Origin: Agelas oroides
Taxonomy: Eukaryota > Porifera > Demospongiae > Agelasida > Agelasidae
Direction: 5' to 3'
DNA length: 64,000 nucleotides
Assembly (NCBI GenBank): GCA_949130485.1
Contig: OX422190.1
Span: forward strand, 7,904,167 to 7,968,166
Below the pieces are notes generated by a model. It had not been told where the DNA came from and did no database searches. It saw nothing but the letters and a program-made list of their open reading frames with translations. Within the stretch, counting starts at the first letter, position 1; the number at the start of each line of letters is the position of its first letter. Positions 33,273-44,500 of this stretch are shown here, in pieces. Position numbers and translations under genes: made by a program.

Positions 33273-34208
33273 ATGTTTCGGCATTCGCTGACCAGGTTTT
33301 TGGGATTTCCCAAGGCTTTCCGACGACCAGGGATCTCCTCGCCCAATTTTGTCTGTCATCGTAAGAATGCTCCGGAGTTGGTGACCGTGCTTAGACGTGC
33401 ACAGTCCGGTGGAACTGAACGTTTCGAGGTCCCACTTTCGGATCACAAGTACTATAGATACCACGACGTCCAGAAGGACAGGGACCTGGTTATGAAAAGA
33501 TTGCTTGAAGATTCAAAACGGTTCCAAAAAATTGCTGAAAGAGAGGACAGAAGTGATACTGGTGCTGAAGCGTTCAGAGCCAGTTTTGATGGAAAGTATT
33601 TCACCTTTCACAGGGGCATTGATCTCATGAAGGGATGTCATGATATGGTTATCTACATGCAGCTGTTCTGGCATGTCAAGCCGGCAACAATCATTGAAAT
33701 AGGTGCTGCTTCTGGTGGGACAACCATCTGGATGGCCGACATGCTTAAGTTGATGGACATTGAGTGTAACATTTACTCGATGGATATTGACCTTACTCTC
33801 CTTAATGATCGAGTCAAGAAATTTCAACCAGCAAATGTCAAATTTGTACAGGGTGATTCGTACAAAGTAGAAGAAACATTTTCCCCAGAATTTCTACGCC
33901 CGCTACCACATCCCTGGGTCATTATAGAAGACGCTCATGAGAACTTTCCTGACATTCTGAAATATTTCCACACGTACATGCAACTTGGAGATTACTTTGT
34001 TGTGGATGATACAAATCCATACACTTGCATGGGAATGGGAAAAGTGTATTCCGATTGTAAGGAGGAATGGGGTCCAGGAAAATTGAACTGGTTGAGGAGA
34101 TTCTTAACAGAACACAACCAATACTATGCAGTAGATGCATTTTTTACCGACTTTTTTGGCTATAATGGCACTGCCAATTGGAATGGGTACATAAGACGAA
34201 TGTGCTAG
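33273..34208 (+). CDS. CmcI-like SAM-dependent methyltransferase, copy 2
   Basis: 311 aa, intact, 303/311 identical to the copy at 249. Differences are L125M, L132F, A151T, T163I, S166N, V172I, K201E and P204S, all between residues 125 and 204. A151T lies next to the SAM-binding loop. The frame is open further upstream only through a non-ATG codon, and the equivalent upstream region in copy 1 has a stop, so ATG 33273 is taken. The pogo element ends 96 bp before the ATG and may have displaced or replaced promoter sequence. Confidence 0.85.
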   Translation: MFRHSLTRFLGFPKAFRRPGISSPNFVCHRKNAPELVTVLRRAQSGGTERFEVPLSDHKYYRYHDVQKDRDLVMKRLLEDSKRFQKIAEREDRSDTGAEAFRASFDGKYFTFHRGIDLMKGCHDMVIYMQLFWHVKPATIIEIGAASGGTTIWMADMLKLMDIECNIYSMDIDLTLLNDRVKKFQPANVKFVQGDSYKVEETFSPEFLRPLPHPWVIIEDAHENFPDILKYFHTYMQLGDYFVVDDTNPYTCMGMGKVYSDCKEEWGPGKLNWLRRFLTEHNQYYAVDAFFTDFFGYNGTANWNGYIRRMC

Positions 34209-35646
34209 ACCAGTGCATGATCATAGTATATGTATGTTAGTATGTTTAAGTGCGCTATTTGATATGGTTGTAACTTTTAGTAACATAATTAAGGTGGAAT
34301 TAGTGGTGTGTGGTTAGTACAAGGAAGCCTATTGGGTTCCATATAGGGACCCTTGATGGGACTTCTAGCTCATCGGTGTGCATGCAGGTATGTAATTGAT
34401 AGCAAAATTGTGAGGTGATGAGTACACAGCCAACTTCAGGTGCTCTCTATATAGCATTTTGTTCGCTGGCTATGTATTCCAATTAGAACCTCAAAATACA
34501 TTGTAGGTGGCACTCTATCTTCAGAGAGCACCAATATATCTATCTGTGAAGGATCTTAGATCAACAGACCTTCGGATCATTCAATCAAATGTTTGCTTGC
34601 AGAATATGCTGAACAGTGTTATTGCATGTTGGTGCATGTAAGCTCGTATAGTTGTGGATACTTGACTGCGTGTTTATAAAATAAGCCAAACACTGTATAA
34701 GAAAATATTCACACATGCATTTACAGTACACACTCTATAGATATGATCCTCAAAGCAATTGTGTATAGTATATGCAGCAGCCAGCAGTTGTAGGTAGCTA
34801 ATTAAGGAATGTCGACAAAATAGGTTTAACGCAAGATAGATGGCTGAGTTTAATTCATGGAGTTTAGATTCAACTACAATGATTCTATAGCTATAGCTAT
34901 GTATATTGACTGTTTTATATCCACAAATAGCCTTGTGCCCTTATGCAGAAAAATGCATTGGGAGGACCTGGGTACGAGGCTAATCCACAGTTGTACTATG
35001 AAAATACTATGCATACAGTAGTTACCATTAGCTCTTCCAGGCCATACTCCTAGTGCATGCAGAAAATGAGATTAATTAATTGACTCCTTCTGGTGAAATG
35101 AAGTTGATCCTACATAGTTTTAAGAGTACTGGAATAACAATGCTTCTTGAAACAATGCATGTGTATGCCATACAAGAATGGCATAGGTACGCATGCATAG
35201 GCGTAGGAACCGGGGCATGTGCCCCCCCCCCCTCCCCCAAGTTATCATAAATTGTTATATAAATTGCTCACTACTCTGTGTAGTTTCAAACTGTGCCCCC
35301 CCCCCCCAATCAAAAAGTCTTTCCTACGCCTATGGCATGTATACTATAGCTATACATAAACATAGTTATTAGTCTGAACAGCAACACAGATACAACCAGT
35401 ATAAACTATAAACTAACGAACATAGGCGTCGGAAGCAAATTGAGAGTGGGGGGGCTATAGATTACAGTAAGGTCATGCCCCCTGCCACACCCCTCAAAAG
35501 CATGTATACAGTGCGCTAGCGCGAGGTCCATAAGTACTATGTACAACCAGCCATACGCGCGAAAACGCAACTTCAGCAAGCGCAAACCAAGTATCCTTCG
35601 TCCAAAAAGTGCAAGACAGTACAACAATCGATCGATCGATCGACAA

Positions 35647-35897
35647 CAGAGGAGGTCGGACACGGTTGAACTTTACTAATTAAAATGGCTGAGGTCACAC
35701 TAATTGATCTTGGATATTGCAAGGTAGAAAGCTTTTAAGCTTTTTCTATGACTTGCCCCAGCCTTGAATCTTGATTTGAAAACTGGGGGCCCCCTCAGTA
35801 AAAGTCGAGAGAGCTAGTCTGTTGAGATACGAAAAATAAATTAGTGTGACCTCAGCCATTTTAATTAGTAAAGTTCAACCGTGTCCGACCTCCTCTG
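35647..35897. mobile_element. 251-bp MITE with 59-bp TIRs and 9-bp target duplication
   Basis: TIR starts CAGAGGAGGTCGGACACGGT and pairs perfectly for about 59 bp. GATCGACAA flanks it at 35638-35646 and 35898-35906. Copy 1 of the segmental duplication has a single GATCGACAA at 2806-2814 and no insert, which proves the boundaries. Confidence 0.92.
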
Positions 35898-36273
35898 GAT
35901 CGACAACGTCTAGCTAGCTAGCTAATCATTATTAAGTACATGACCACGCCTACTTTGAGAGCTAAAAAGTGGCCCCCCTGACCCCCCGGGTGCGACGCCT
36001 CTTGAGTTTCGATGGGCACAAGCAGTAATCACTAGAGGATTGATTGTAGTAGTAAATTTAGTCTCAAGTGCCTTCTCTTTAGGAACAGAAATGACTGCAA
36101 AAATCGCCATTGCCGCCTCTCATACAATTTTGCTCGCTAGAAAATCTCAAGTTTGGCCGGACTGTCGAAATCTCCTTTCATGACTTGTTTCTCACATTTA
36201 TATTGACTCTCTTGTACTGTTTTGTATATCTTCTGCCCTTGCCAAGCCCAATTGTGTATTTTCTATGCGTTTG

Positions 36274-36690
36274 CACTGTAAAAACATTTGGGTTACTTCA
36301 ACCATATTTTGGTCATCTCAGTTGCATGCCTGTTGTGTATGTGAAACATTACAAACTTCAAGGGATGCTTCCAAATTGAATCAAAGTGTAGTTGAGAAGC
36401 TTCTCCATTTGTTAAATTAGGATATTCGTGCAGAAGGCCTATAAATCACATTTCTGGTGAGGGTTGGGTTCCTTGGTTGCATGGTTATGGCAGAAATGCC
36501 AGAAGTGTAGCCAAGTAACTAGGCTTTCTGCATGAAGACCTATAATTTAACAAAAGGGAGAAGCTTCTCAACTACACTTATAAGCTTTGATTCAATTTGG
36601 AAGCATCCCTTGAAGTTTGTAACGTACACAACAGGCATGCAACTGAGATGACCATAATATGGTTGAAGTAACCCAAATGTTTTTACAGTG
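36274..36690. mobile_element. 417-bp inverted-repeat MITE at the duplication breakpoint
   Basis: CACTGTAAAAACATTTGGGT at the left and its reverse complement at the right; pairing extends about 150 bp inward (AACTTCAAGGGATGCTTCC, GAGAAGCTTCTC). Homology between the two segmental copies ends exactly at its left edge. Confidence 0.8.
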
Positions 36691-36770
36691 TGGAACCTTA
36701 TAGCCCTAGGGCCTTTTCCTCTCCTTTGTGCTATTGTATTGTCCCGGTTGTAACCAGTGGCGGTACCACT

Positions 36771-36771
<1 letters not shown>

Positions 36772-36802
<31 letters not shown>

Positions 36803-36830
36803 GGGGGCGTACGCCCCCCCAAACCGCCCG
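36772..36830 (+). repeat. Poly-G tract and GGCGTACGCC repeat piece
   Basis: About 26 consecutive G, then CACAGGGGGGCGTACGCCCCCC. It is preceded by CCAGTGGCGGTACCACTGG, a common start of dispersed repeats. 36840-37180 has no supportable gene. Confidence 0.5.
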
Positions 36831-37188
36831 TCTGGCCTGGTCACGGGGCGGGCGCCATGCTATTATCTACACGGCCACAGCTAGCTAGCTAGGTACGTAG
36901 ATCAGACATTCTTTGTAACTCAAGATAAGAGAGAAGTTCACTCATCCAAGGAGCAGCAGCCCAGGAGTCCACCGATTCCGTCGAACGACCAACAACCCAC
37001 TCAGTCACATCGTCAAGCGGACGTTCAGCTTCAACTCTGAGTGGTGGTGCCGCACATCATAAATTGTGTACATGCTTCTCCCCCCCAACCCTCTACTGCT
37101 GTGCACGCCTATGGTTGTAACTAACCCACAGAATAATAACTGTTGGCTCTCCCCCTCACAACAATTGCAACCTATTACACCACAGAAG

Positions 37189-37509
37189 CAAGTTGGTTGT
37201 TTTAACCACAGAGTGGTTACCATGGTTGCAGACAACCCTCAGAGCATCTGTGAAGGAGTCACTACAAATGCACTTCAAAGTTGCAGTAAAAGGAACTTCC
37301 ATGCTCTTAATTAATTGTAACCAGGTGAGGGAAGCAGAGATGTTAGAGGGTTTTCAGTATGTTGTGGTTTAAGATGAACTGGGCAGCTGCCCCTTGGGTT
37401 GCCTTATGCAATTAGTCTCTAATACCAAAAAGCAAAGCTCTCATAACCACTGTCTCTCCAGCTTGTCTGCAACCATGGTAACCACTCTGTGGTTAAAACA
37501 ACCAACTTG
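37189..37509. mobile_element. 321-bp MITE with 47-bp perfect TIRs
   Basis: The left end CAAGTTGGTTGTTTTAACCA continues to GGTTGCAGACAA, and the right end is its exact reverse complement. The centre shares GATGAACTGGGCAGCTGCC with the truncated relative at 10127-10469. It lies about 1 kb before the deoxynucleoside kinase. 37520-38440 has no supportable gene. Confidence 0.85.
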
Positions 37510-38442
37510 TTTTTGCAGTGATATAGGCCAAACAGAGGGATGACAAAAAAACATCTAGGTGCATGGCACTGGCACTGTACACAGAAACTATTGGAGGACA
37601 TTGTATACAATGTCTCAATGGCAATAGTGAAGCACTGAGTACCAACACTGTACATGCTGTAAAGACAACTATACAAACATATGTTCAGCTACTTGAACAG
37701 TTTTGTGTAGCAATAGATTGCAGTGTGTCATGTGAGGTAAATTGTGATGTCATGCAGCAAGACATGCTTCGATTTCTGGGTTTGCAAAATAATTTGCTTA
37801 TGCCTGGTGGTTGGTGGATGGCAAAGCCCCTTCCCTTGACGGTTTGACGTGTTGTACTCAGGTCCTGAGCTCAGTCACAATTTAGAGATGCCCATGCAGA
37901 AGTAACAAATACACATATTAATAACGCAAATAAATGGACTCACTAGACTGACTCTAGATATTTTTGTCTCATGGAGTCACTAGAGTTGGATGGAGTACCA
38001 CAGGTAGCCATAGCTATATGCTTTTTCTGTGCAGGGTCCCTCTTATATGGGTCTTCCTGTCACCTCCAAGGTAGGCTACATTTACACATGGACAAATTTA
38101 TAATTACTGACACACGTTATTATGGGGGGTTTTAGAACTATCACCATCTGTTGTTCCACCCCAAGAAAGGAACTTGAGGGGAAGTGGGCCACTGCAAGTT
38201 CAAACAGCCAGTGCCTCTCTTCAAATTACGTTTCATCATAAAGTGGGTTTCATCCTTCCCCACATCCATTTTCTTTTGTATGCACAGCAGGCATCAGTCT
38301 GTTTAAAGTGGTGAGTCAATGTTGTGAATTATCAGCCTCTACAAGACCTTGCTCGAATGGACAATAAGATTCCCTACGTAAATTAAGGGAGGAGGGAGCC
38401 AAAGACCGGCGAGCCCCACCCACTTCATATGAAACCGCCAAC

Positions 38443-38488
38443 TTGGCGGGAAATTCACCAATCAGATTTTACGTTTGGTTTTTGGCGC
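38443..38488 (+). promoter_or_regulatory. E2F- and CCAAT-like sites before the deoxynucleoside kinase
   Basis: TTGGCGGGAAA at 38443-38453 (reverse TTTCCCGCCAA, the classic E2F site), CCAATCAG at 38458-38465 (NF-Y type) and TTTGGCGC at 38481-38488 (fits E2F TTTSSCGC) lie 69-114 bp before the start codon. This grouping is typical of animal S-phase promoters. Function is inferred. Confidence 0.55.
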
Positions 38489-38556
38489 TCGAATCTAAAT
38501 AGTGTACATGTACCACTAGCACTACGCGGGGAGTGTCAAGAGCGAAGACCACAGCC

Positions 38557-41500
38557 ATGATCGGTGGTGAATACGTCGCGAGAGACAGCGCTGGCAAAGC
38601 TAATGTCAGGGGATCTCGTCGAGGAAAGAAGTGGAGGGTAAGGAATGGGCAAGTTATGATCTTGGAAGTATTACTTCGTACATTATTTTGGGCGCCATAC
38701 CCAAGTGCCCAAAGTATTTGCTCAAAACCTGTATGTAAGACCATCGATGTGATAAGACTATGGCCACAGCAGATATATTAGTCAAAATATCTAGTGTTGC
38801 AAGCCAGACATGCGTCCAGCTTGTGGAACTAGTCAATCTCAGCATGGGTTGCTTCACAAGTGTTGCTGAGATTTTGAAGTGTCTTGTAGTCTTAGTTTGG
38901 ACCCTAGATATTTCTGGCTGCGCGAGGAAGCGTCTGGGGAACAATCTTGCCTGGAAGTGTCTTGAGTGCTGCAATGTTGCTGTCGGTGTTGATGAGGGAA
39001 AGAACACCACACCAGCCAACCAGTATTCACGTTTTACTAATGACATATACAGTAGAACAAAAAAATTAGAAAAATGCTACCTGACGAATCGCATTGAAGA
39101 TCTGAAAATGCAGTTTGAAGGATTTAACAACCATGGCATTCCAGCAAGACACTTCTGGGCAAGGTTATTCCCCAGACCCATTCTTGTGTGGCCAGAAGGG
39201 TCTGGGGTCCAAACTAGCATGATCTAGCATGGCATATTGTCTGGACCCCTGAATGGTTGAAGAAGAGACTGGTGAATATATAAGGAGGCGTTCACAAACA
39301 GGTTTGTGTCACGCTTAAAGTCAAATTGACGTTTAGGGAGGGGGTGGGGGGGGTTGGCATGTGACGTTTTTATTAAACCGCAGTATACTGGTAGATACCG
39401 CATGTTTGTTGGAGCTATTAAACGTGTTCGTAGGCAAAGCATGGCGCTATAGTCACGACTGCAGCTGGGATCTACCAGGATCAGGAGTGGACAGGAATCT
39501 CTGCTGGGTTTATGTACTTGACACTTTTATAGTAACCTGTTCACTGTTTCTGTGGTGTTTTTACAAGTTGTTGTTAAGGGGGGGGGGATCTGGAGTTAAC
39601 GTTATAATGACGTTAAGCGTGCACAAACCTCCCCCTAAGTGACCTTGCTCGGAAGGTCCTACCACTTTGTTGGTGTACAAGGAGGTGGTAGCTTCTATTG
39701 GTGAATGGAAAGAGACACTGTGTCAACTGCTTGTTGGACTGCACACAGCTGACAAAGAACTTTATTCAGCTGTGTCCAGTCCAACAAGCGTTTGACGTTC
39801 TTCATCGTCCTGTGGCAATATGGTTCTCAGCAATCATGTCGAACAGAGGCTGTTGTAATGTGTAATTAGTACGTGCTGAATTGAACATTAAAACAGTTAT
39901 ATACGTGCGTACCTGAGGAGTTTCAAATCCATACCCCTTATACTGCCAACGATATAGTGTGCATGTACGTGTATGCTGAACACTCAAGTTTAGTATATGA
40001 AATTACCATCACTGTATGACTGCACAGATTGCCGTGGAGGGAAACATTGCCAGTGGGAAGTCTACCCTCTTGAGCAAGCTATCACAACTTGAATCAGTAG
40101 AGGTAATACTTTTTTTGTCGTCATGCACTTGTAAATACAACCTTGCTCCCAGGCTCCTGCCCAGCTTCCTGTCGCTTGCAGTATGAAGAAGCGGGGAGGA
40201 CCTGGGAAACTTGTATTACACGAGTGATGTCACAGTTGAAAGGATGTTTTACACAGACATACATAATTATAGTTGATGATACATGTACCGTAAGCTGCTG
40301 AAAATATGCCCACTCTTTTTTCACACTACTTTGAGGCAAAACTGGGGAGGGGGCGTTTGCTTGAATATTCCTTTAGTCTTGTGCATACGCCCCGCACCAA
40401 GTTCCTCTCAATGTTACAAGCAAGGTCAACAATTACGACGACTACCGCGGCTTTCTTGAAGAATGGCAGCTTCGCTGAACTTGTACTATGGGTAATCAGT
40501 GGCACTTGTGTTGATACTAAGCCGAGAGGCAACTTGCATCGTCAGTAGTGACAGGGGACGACCCCGCGTAAGTTCATACTGTGAGCAATTAAAACCTTGG
40601 GGGTAGCCAGCAAACAAGACTGTAGTGATTTCATGTGTACATGTTTGCGTACACACTCGACGATGGAGCTAAACCCAAAGCTCACTAAAAGCATGCCCAG
40701 ATCTAGAAGACGCTTACTACAGCGCGTTTACACGAGGAAAAAATATCTGTGCAAGAAATTGGGGGTTAAAGAGGGAGGAGGGCATTTGCTCGAAGGGGGC
40801 GTATTTTTGGGAGCTTACGGTATAACCACATGCAGTCTGTCTCAGCCTTTCATTAGCAGGGTCGATACTGACTTGGTGTTGTCATGTTTTGTTCAGGTGT
40901 TGATAGAGCCAGTGGACAAGTGGAGAAACCTGGGTGGAGGGAATGTCATTGTAAGTGCTTCAAATTTAACAGCTTCAGTTGTCAAGAGGGGTAAAAGTTG
41001 ACTGTTGGAGATTTTTATACAGGGAGGGGGCATCACTAGTCTTGTGTCCATGCAGGCCTCACACAGTGTTCGTTGCCTACACTGTGACATTTCATACTGC
41101 TGTATGAGGGGTGGGAACAAGGGTAGGGCAACCCCCTGTGTTGCTATGCATTGTATGCAATTTATACAATCTTGCCCCCAGAAATTTTTTACAAGTTAGA
41201 CCCCCTGAGATCACTTTTTCAAGTAATAATGGGGATGGGAAGGGGGGCGAAAAGTAGTAAGGAAGCCATTTTGAAGCTTAGTGTAGATGTCGGTCCCTCC
41301 CCCATGTCCACCTGATATCATGCATCATTCCTGTTTTTACTCTGCTTGTCCACTTCTACGTACTATTAATAGTGTCAATGCAAACTAAAGAGTAACAAAC
41401 AGGGACCAAAGCTACATGTACGTTTTTTTATAGCTCTACTCATTCCCGAACCAAATGTAAGAAATGCAGTCAGGTGGCAGACCTAACTCAAATACTCCAT

Positions 41501-44500
41501 TGAGGCATCTTGGAAGTTGCATCATACATTTAGGCCTAAAGCAGAATGGTAAAAGTGTCTTGTGCGTGCATATCAGACCACTTTATGTTTTTTCTCCATG
41601 TGTCCGCACTCCAGGGTCGTATGTATGAGGATGCCAGCCGGTGGGGCTACCTGTTTCAGTCCTATGTGCTTCTCACCATGATGGAGCTACACCAGACAGA
41701 AGTGGTAAGGTCTCTCCCTCCTTGTGAAAGTGAACGTTTGTTACTTTAGAAGGTACTAATTCCGGTACAGTTAAGCCATGTGGCATGGTAAATAGCTACT
41801 CAAGATGCATTCGCATGCTCTTAGTTGATGGAGTACGTGTCAACTTACACTTTCTACTCTTTACTACCCTCTCTCCCTCAACCTTCCCTTCACCACTCTC
41901 TCTCCCTCCTCCTTTTCCCCCACTCTCTTCCCCTCCCCTTCTCCATCCTTCCCCCACCTCCCTTTCAACACACTCTCTCTCAACCTCCCCTTCACCACCT
42001 TCTCGATCTCTCCCTCCCCCCCTCCCTTTACTCCTCCCAACAGTCATCTCCGATTATGGCACTGGAGAGGAGTGTGTTCAGTGCAAGATACTGCTTTGTG
42101 GAGAACCTGCACAAAAGGTGAGCACCAGTCTCATTCCCAGACCTCCTGCTCCCTCATAGTCTCATTCCCAGACCTCCTGCTCCTTCAGTCTCATTCCCAG
42201 ACCTCCTGCTCCTTCAGTCTCATTCCCAGACCTCCCGCTCCTTCAGTCTCATTCCCAGACCTCCTGCTCCCTCATAGTCTCATTCCCAGACCTCCTGCTC
42301 CTTCAGTTTCATTCCCAAACCTCCCACTCCTTCACAGTCTCAGTCCCAGACCTCCCGCTCCTTCAGTCTCATTCCCAAACCTCCCGCTCCTTCATAGTCT
42401 CATTCCCAGACCTCCTGCTCCTTCAGTCTCATTCCCAAACCTCCCACTCCTTCACAGTCTCGGTCTCAGACCTCCCGCTCCTTCACAGTCTCGGTCCCAG
42501 ACCTCCCGCTGCTTCATAGTCTCGGTTTCAGACCCAAGACCAACTTTCAGCATGTTTATCAAGGAAGTGGTATACATGCCAAATGAGGTCTGGAGACGAG
42601 ACAGGTCTTTCATTCATAAGTGAATCTATATCAAGTGCTCGGAAGTTAGTCCTCATTTGCTGTAGCCTTGTGCATGCCCATCTCCCAGTCACCCCAGCGC
42701 AGCCGATGAGGCTTGGTATTGGCCGAAACGTGTCCTGCGCTGTGGGTGACTTTACATAACATCTAGGCCTATTTTTTATGTGATTGTTCGTGCTATGTTT
42801 CTTGGGTGAGAAAGTTTCAAGCCTTCCTAAACTTCCACTGGCTTCGGAGCCAGTCGTCCCTCTAAGAAGTCGGCCATCATTCGGGAATGGTGTGACTAGT
42901 TAGCAGGTTAAGGTCTCGTTCGTTAACGGAATTTTGAGAATGTTTTCGGAATGAGACTGGACACCCTATGTCGTTCAATCGTCAGGGGTTCAGATATGAT
43001 GTCTCATTCCGACAATTTCCTTGTCTCGAGACTTTGATAGCATACTGTAAGTGATCATTCACTAGAGGTACAAACACTAGTCTCAAACCCAACCCCCCCC
43101 CCCTTCAAAGTAAAGTATAACCGATTTTTGGGGGAGGTGGGGGGGGAAAGGGAGGGGGGTCTGGATTCGAGACTACATTTTTGGTAATTCTGTAATTAGT
43201 TCACGTACTTGCACGCTTTCCTCTCGTCCCCCCTCAGTGGTATCATTGATGACATGGAGTACGCCTGTTACTGCCGGTGGTTTGACCATGTCACGACTCA
43301 GAACCCGCCCCACCTTGACCTCATTGGTAAGATATGCAGTATTCTCCTAGCCTATTACATCTGCCCTCCCACCGTTAAGTTATTTCGTACTGTAAACAAA
43401 CAAAAACTGGATATTGGAAAGTTTTCAGGCTGGGAATGAGGTGTTTTCCCAGAAAAATAAAGAATATGGCCAAAAAAAACTTAGGTGTGTGATGTTATTC
43501 TCCTTCTGTGACCTAAACTAGACTACAGTGGAGTCACCTCTAAAGCAGACATCATTAGTATCACTGCTGTGTGTCCGGAATATGGAGGCATCCATACATA
43601 CTTAAAGGGCTTCTAGTAAAGTTGCAGTAGGTGTGGCAATGCATACTTGGGTTGTTGAACATGACGAGGCTGCATTTTCTGGCCTCTCCTTTGCTGGACG
43701 TTTGCAAGAAAGGCTAGTACAATGAGGGACAATGCTAGTAACAGTGCCCAGTCTCTGAATCCCACCTACAATTTTGGTGGCTGACAATTTTACTAACGAG
43801 GTAGCCTCGTTCCCTGGATGAGAGCCTAAGAACGAGGCTACTAAAGCGGGAGACGAGTGTCTGTATTATTGAGTCCATTTTGTGCATCACAGCATCTTGT
43901 CTCATTTGGACATAAAGAAATTTGCTGGTAGCTGTATCTACAGTGCTTATTCCAATAAAATGCATGCAAATTAAATAATTTGAGATTAGATCATGGGTTG
44001 CAATGGATTAAAATTTTTGGTCACGCAGAGATGCAAGAGTTCCTGGCCTTCAGTTCTCCAGAAATGAAGTTCTTGGTGGACAGTAGCAGCTGCAGCAACA
44101 AAAAAGTCTTACAAGCGCCTGGAAGTAGAAAATTTATGGGATAGCTCTTTCTCCTGGAAACTGTTCTTGACTTCCCTTTGTTGTCACAAAATAAACTGAC
44201 TGGGACAACTGAGAGGCTTCAGTCTTGGTATTGCGCTAAATTGGATCAACCCAAAATTAATTAGTGGCATTTGCTTGCAAAGTTGGATCCACCTATAAAT
44301 TCCCAGAATTGAATATCTTGGGCTAGATTGGATCATGCGTTTTATTTGGTATATATACCTCAGTCATCACTTGTTGGTAGAACCATGTCAGTGTCTACCT
44401 AGGTAGGGGTATGTACAAACAATCTTAAGGCTTTTTCCTGAAGTGTCTGTCCAAGCGCTGGGGTCCCAAATGTACTGTTGTTCAGGACAAAGTAAACATG

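Larger units (their letters stand above)
30640..36273 (+). repeat. Segmental duplication, copy 2
   Basis: Counterpart of 100-3190. Relative to copy 1 it has gained the pogo transposon (30701-33176), the MITE at 35647-35897 and 22 bp near 34373, and has lost about 140 bp after 35420 and 12 bp near 35175. Homology stops where the MITE at 36274 begins. 34209-35640 and 35907-36273 hold only flank shared with copy 1. Confidence 0.9.

Noticed and set aside
38760-39227. 155-codon plus frame in the first kinase intron
   Set aside because: No recognisable domain; it overlaps equally long frames on minus and lies within an intron of a well-supported gene.
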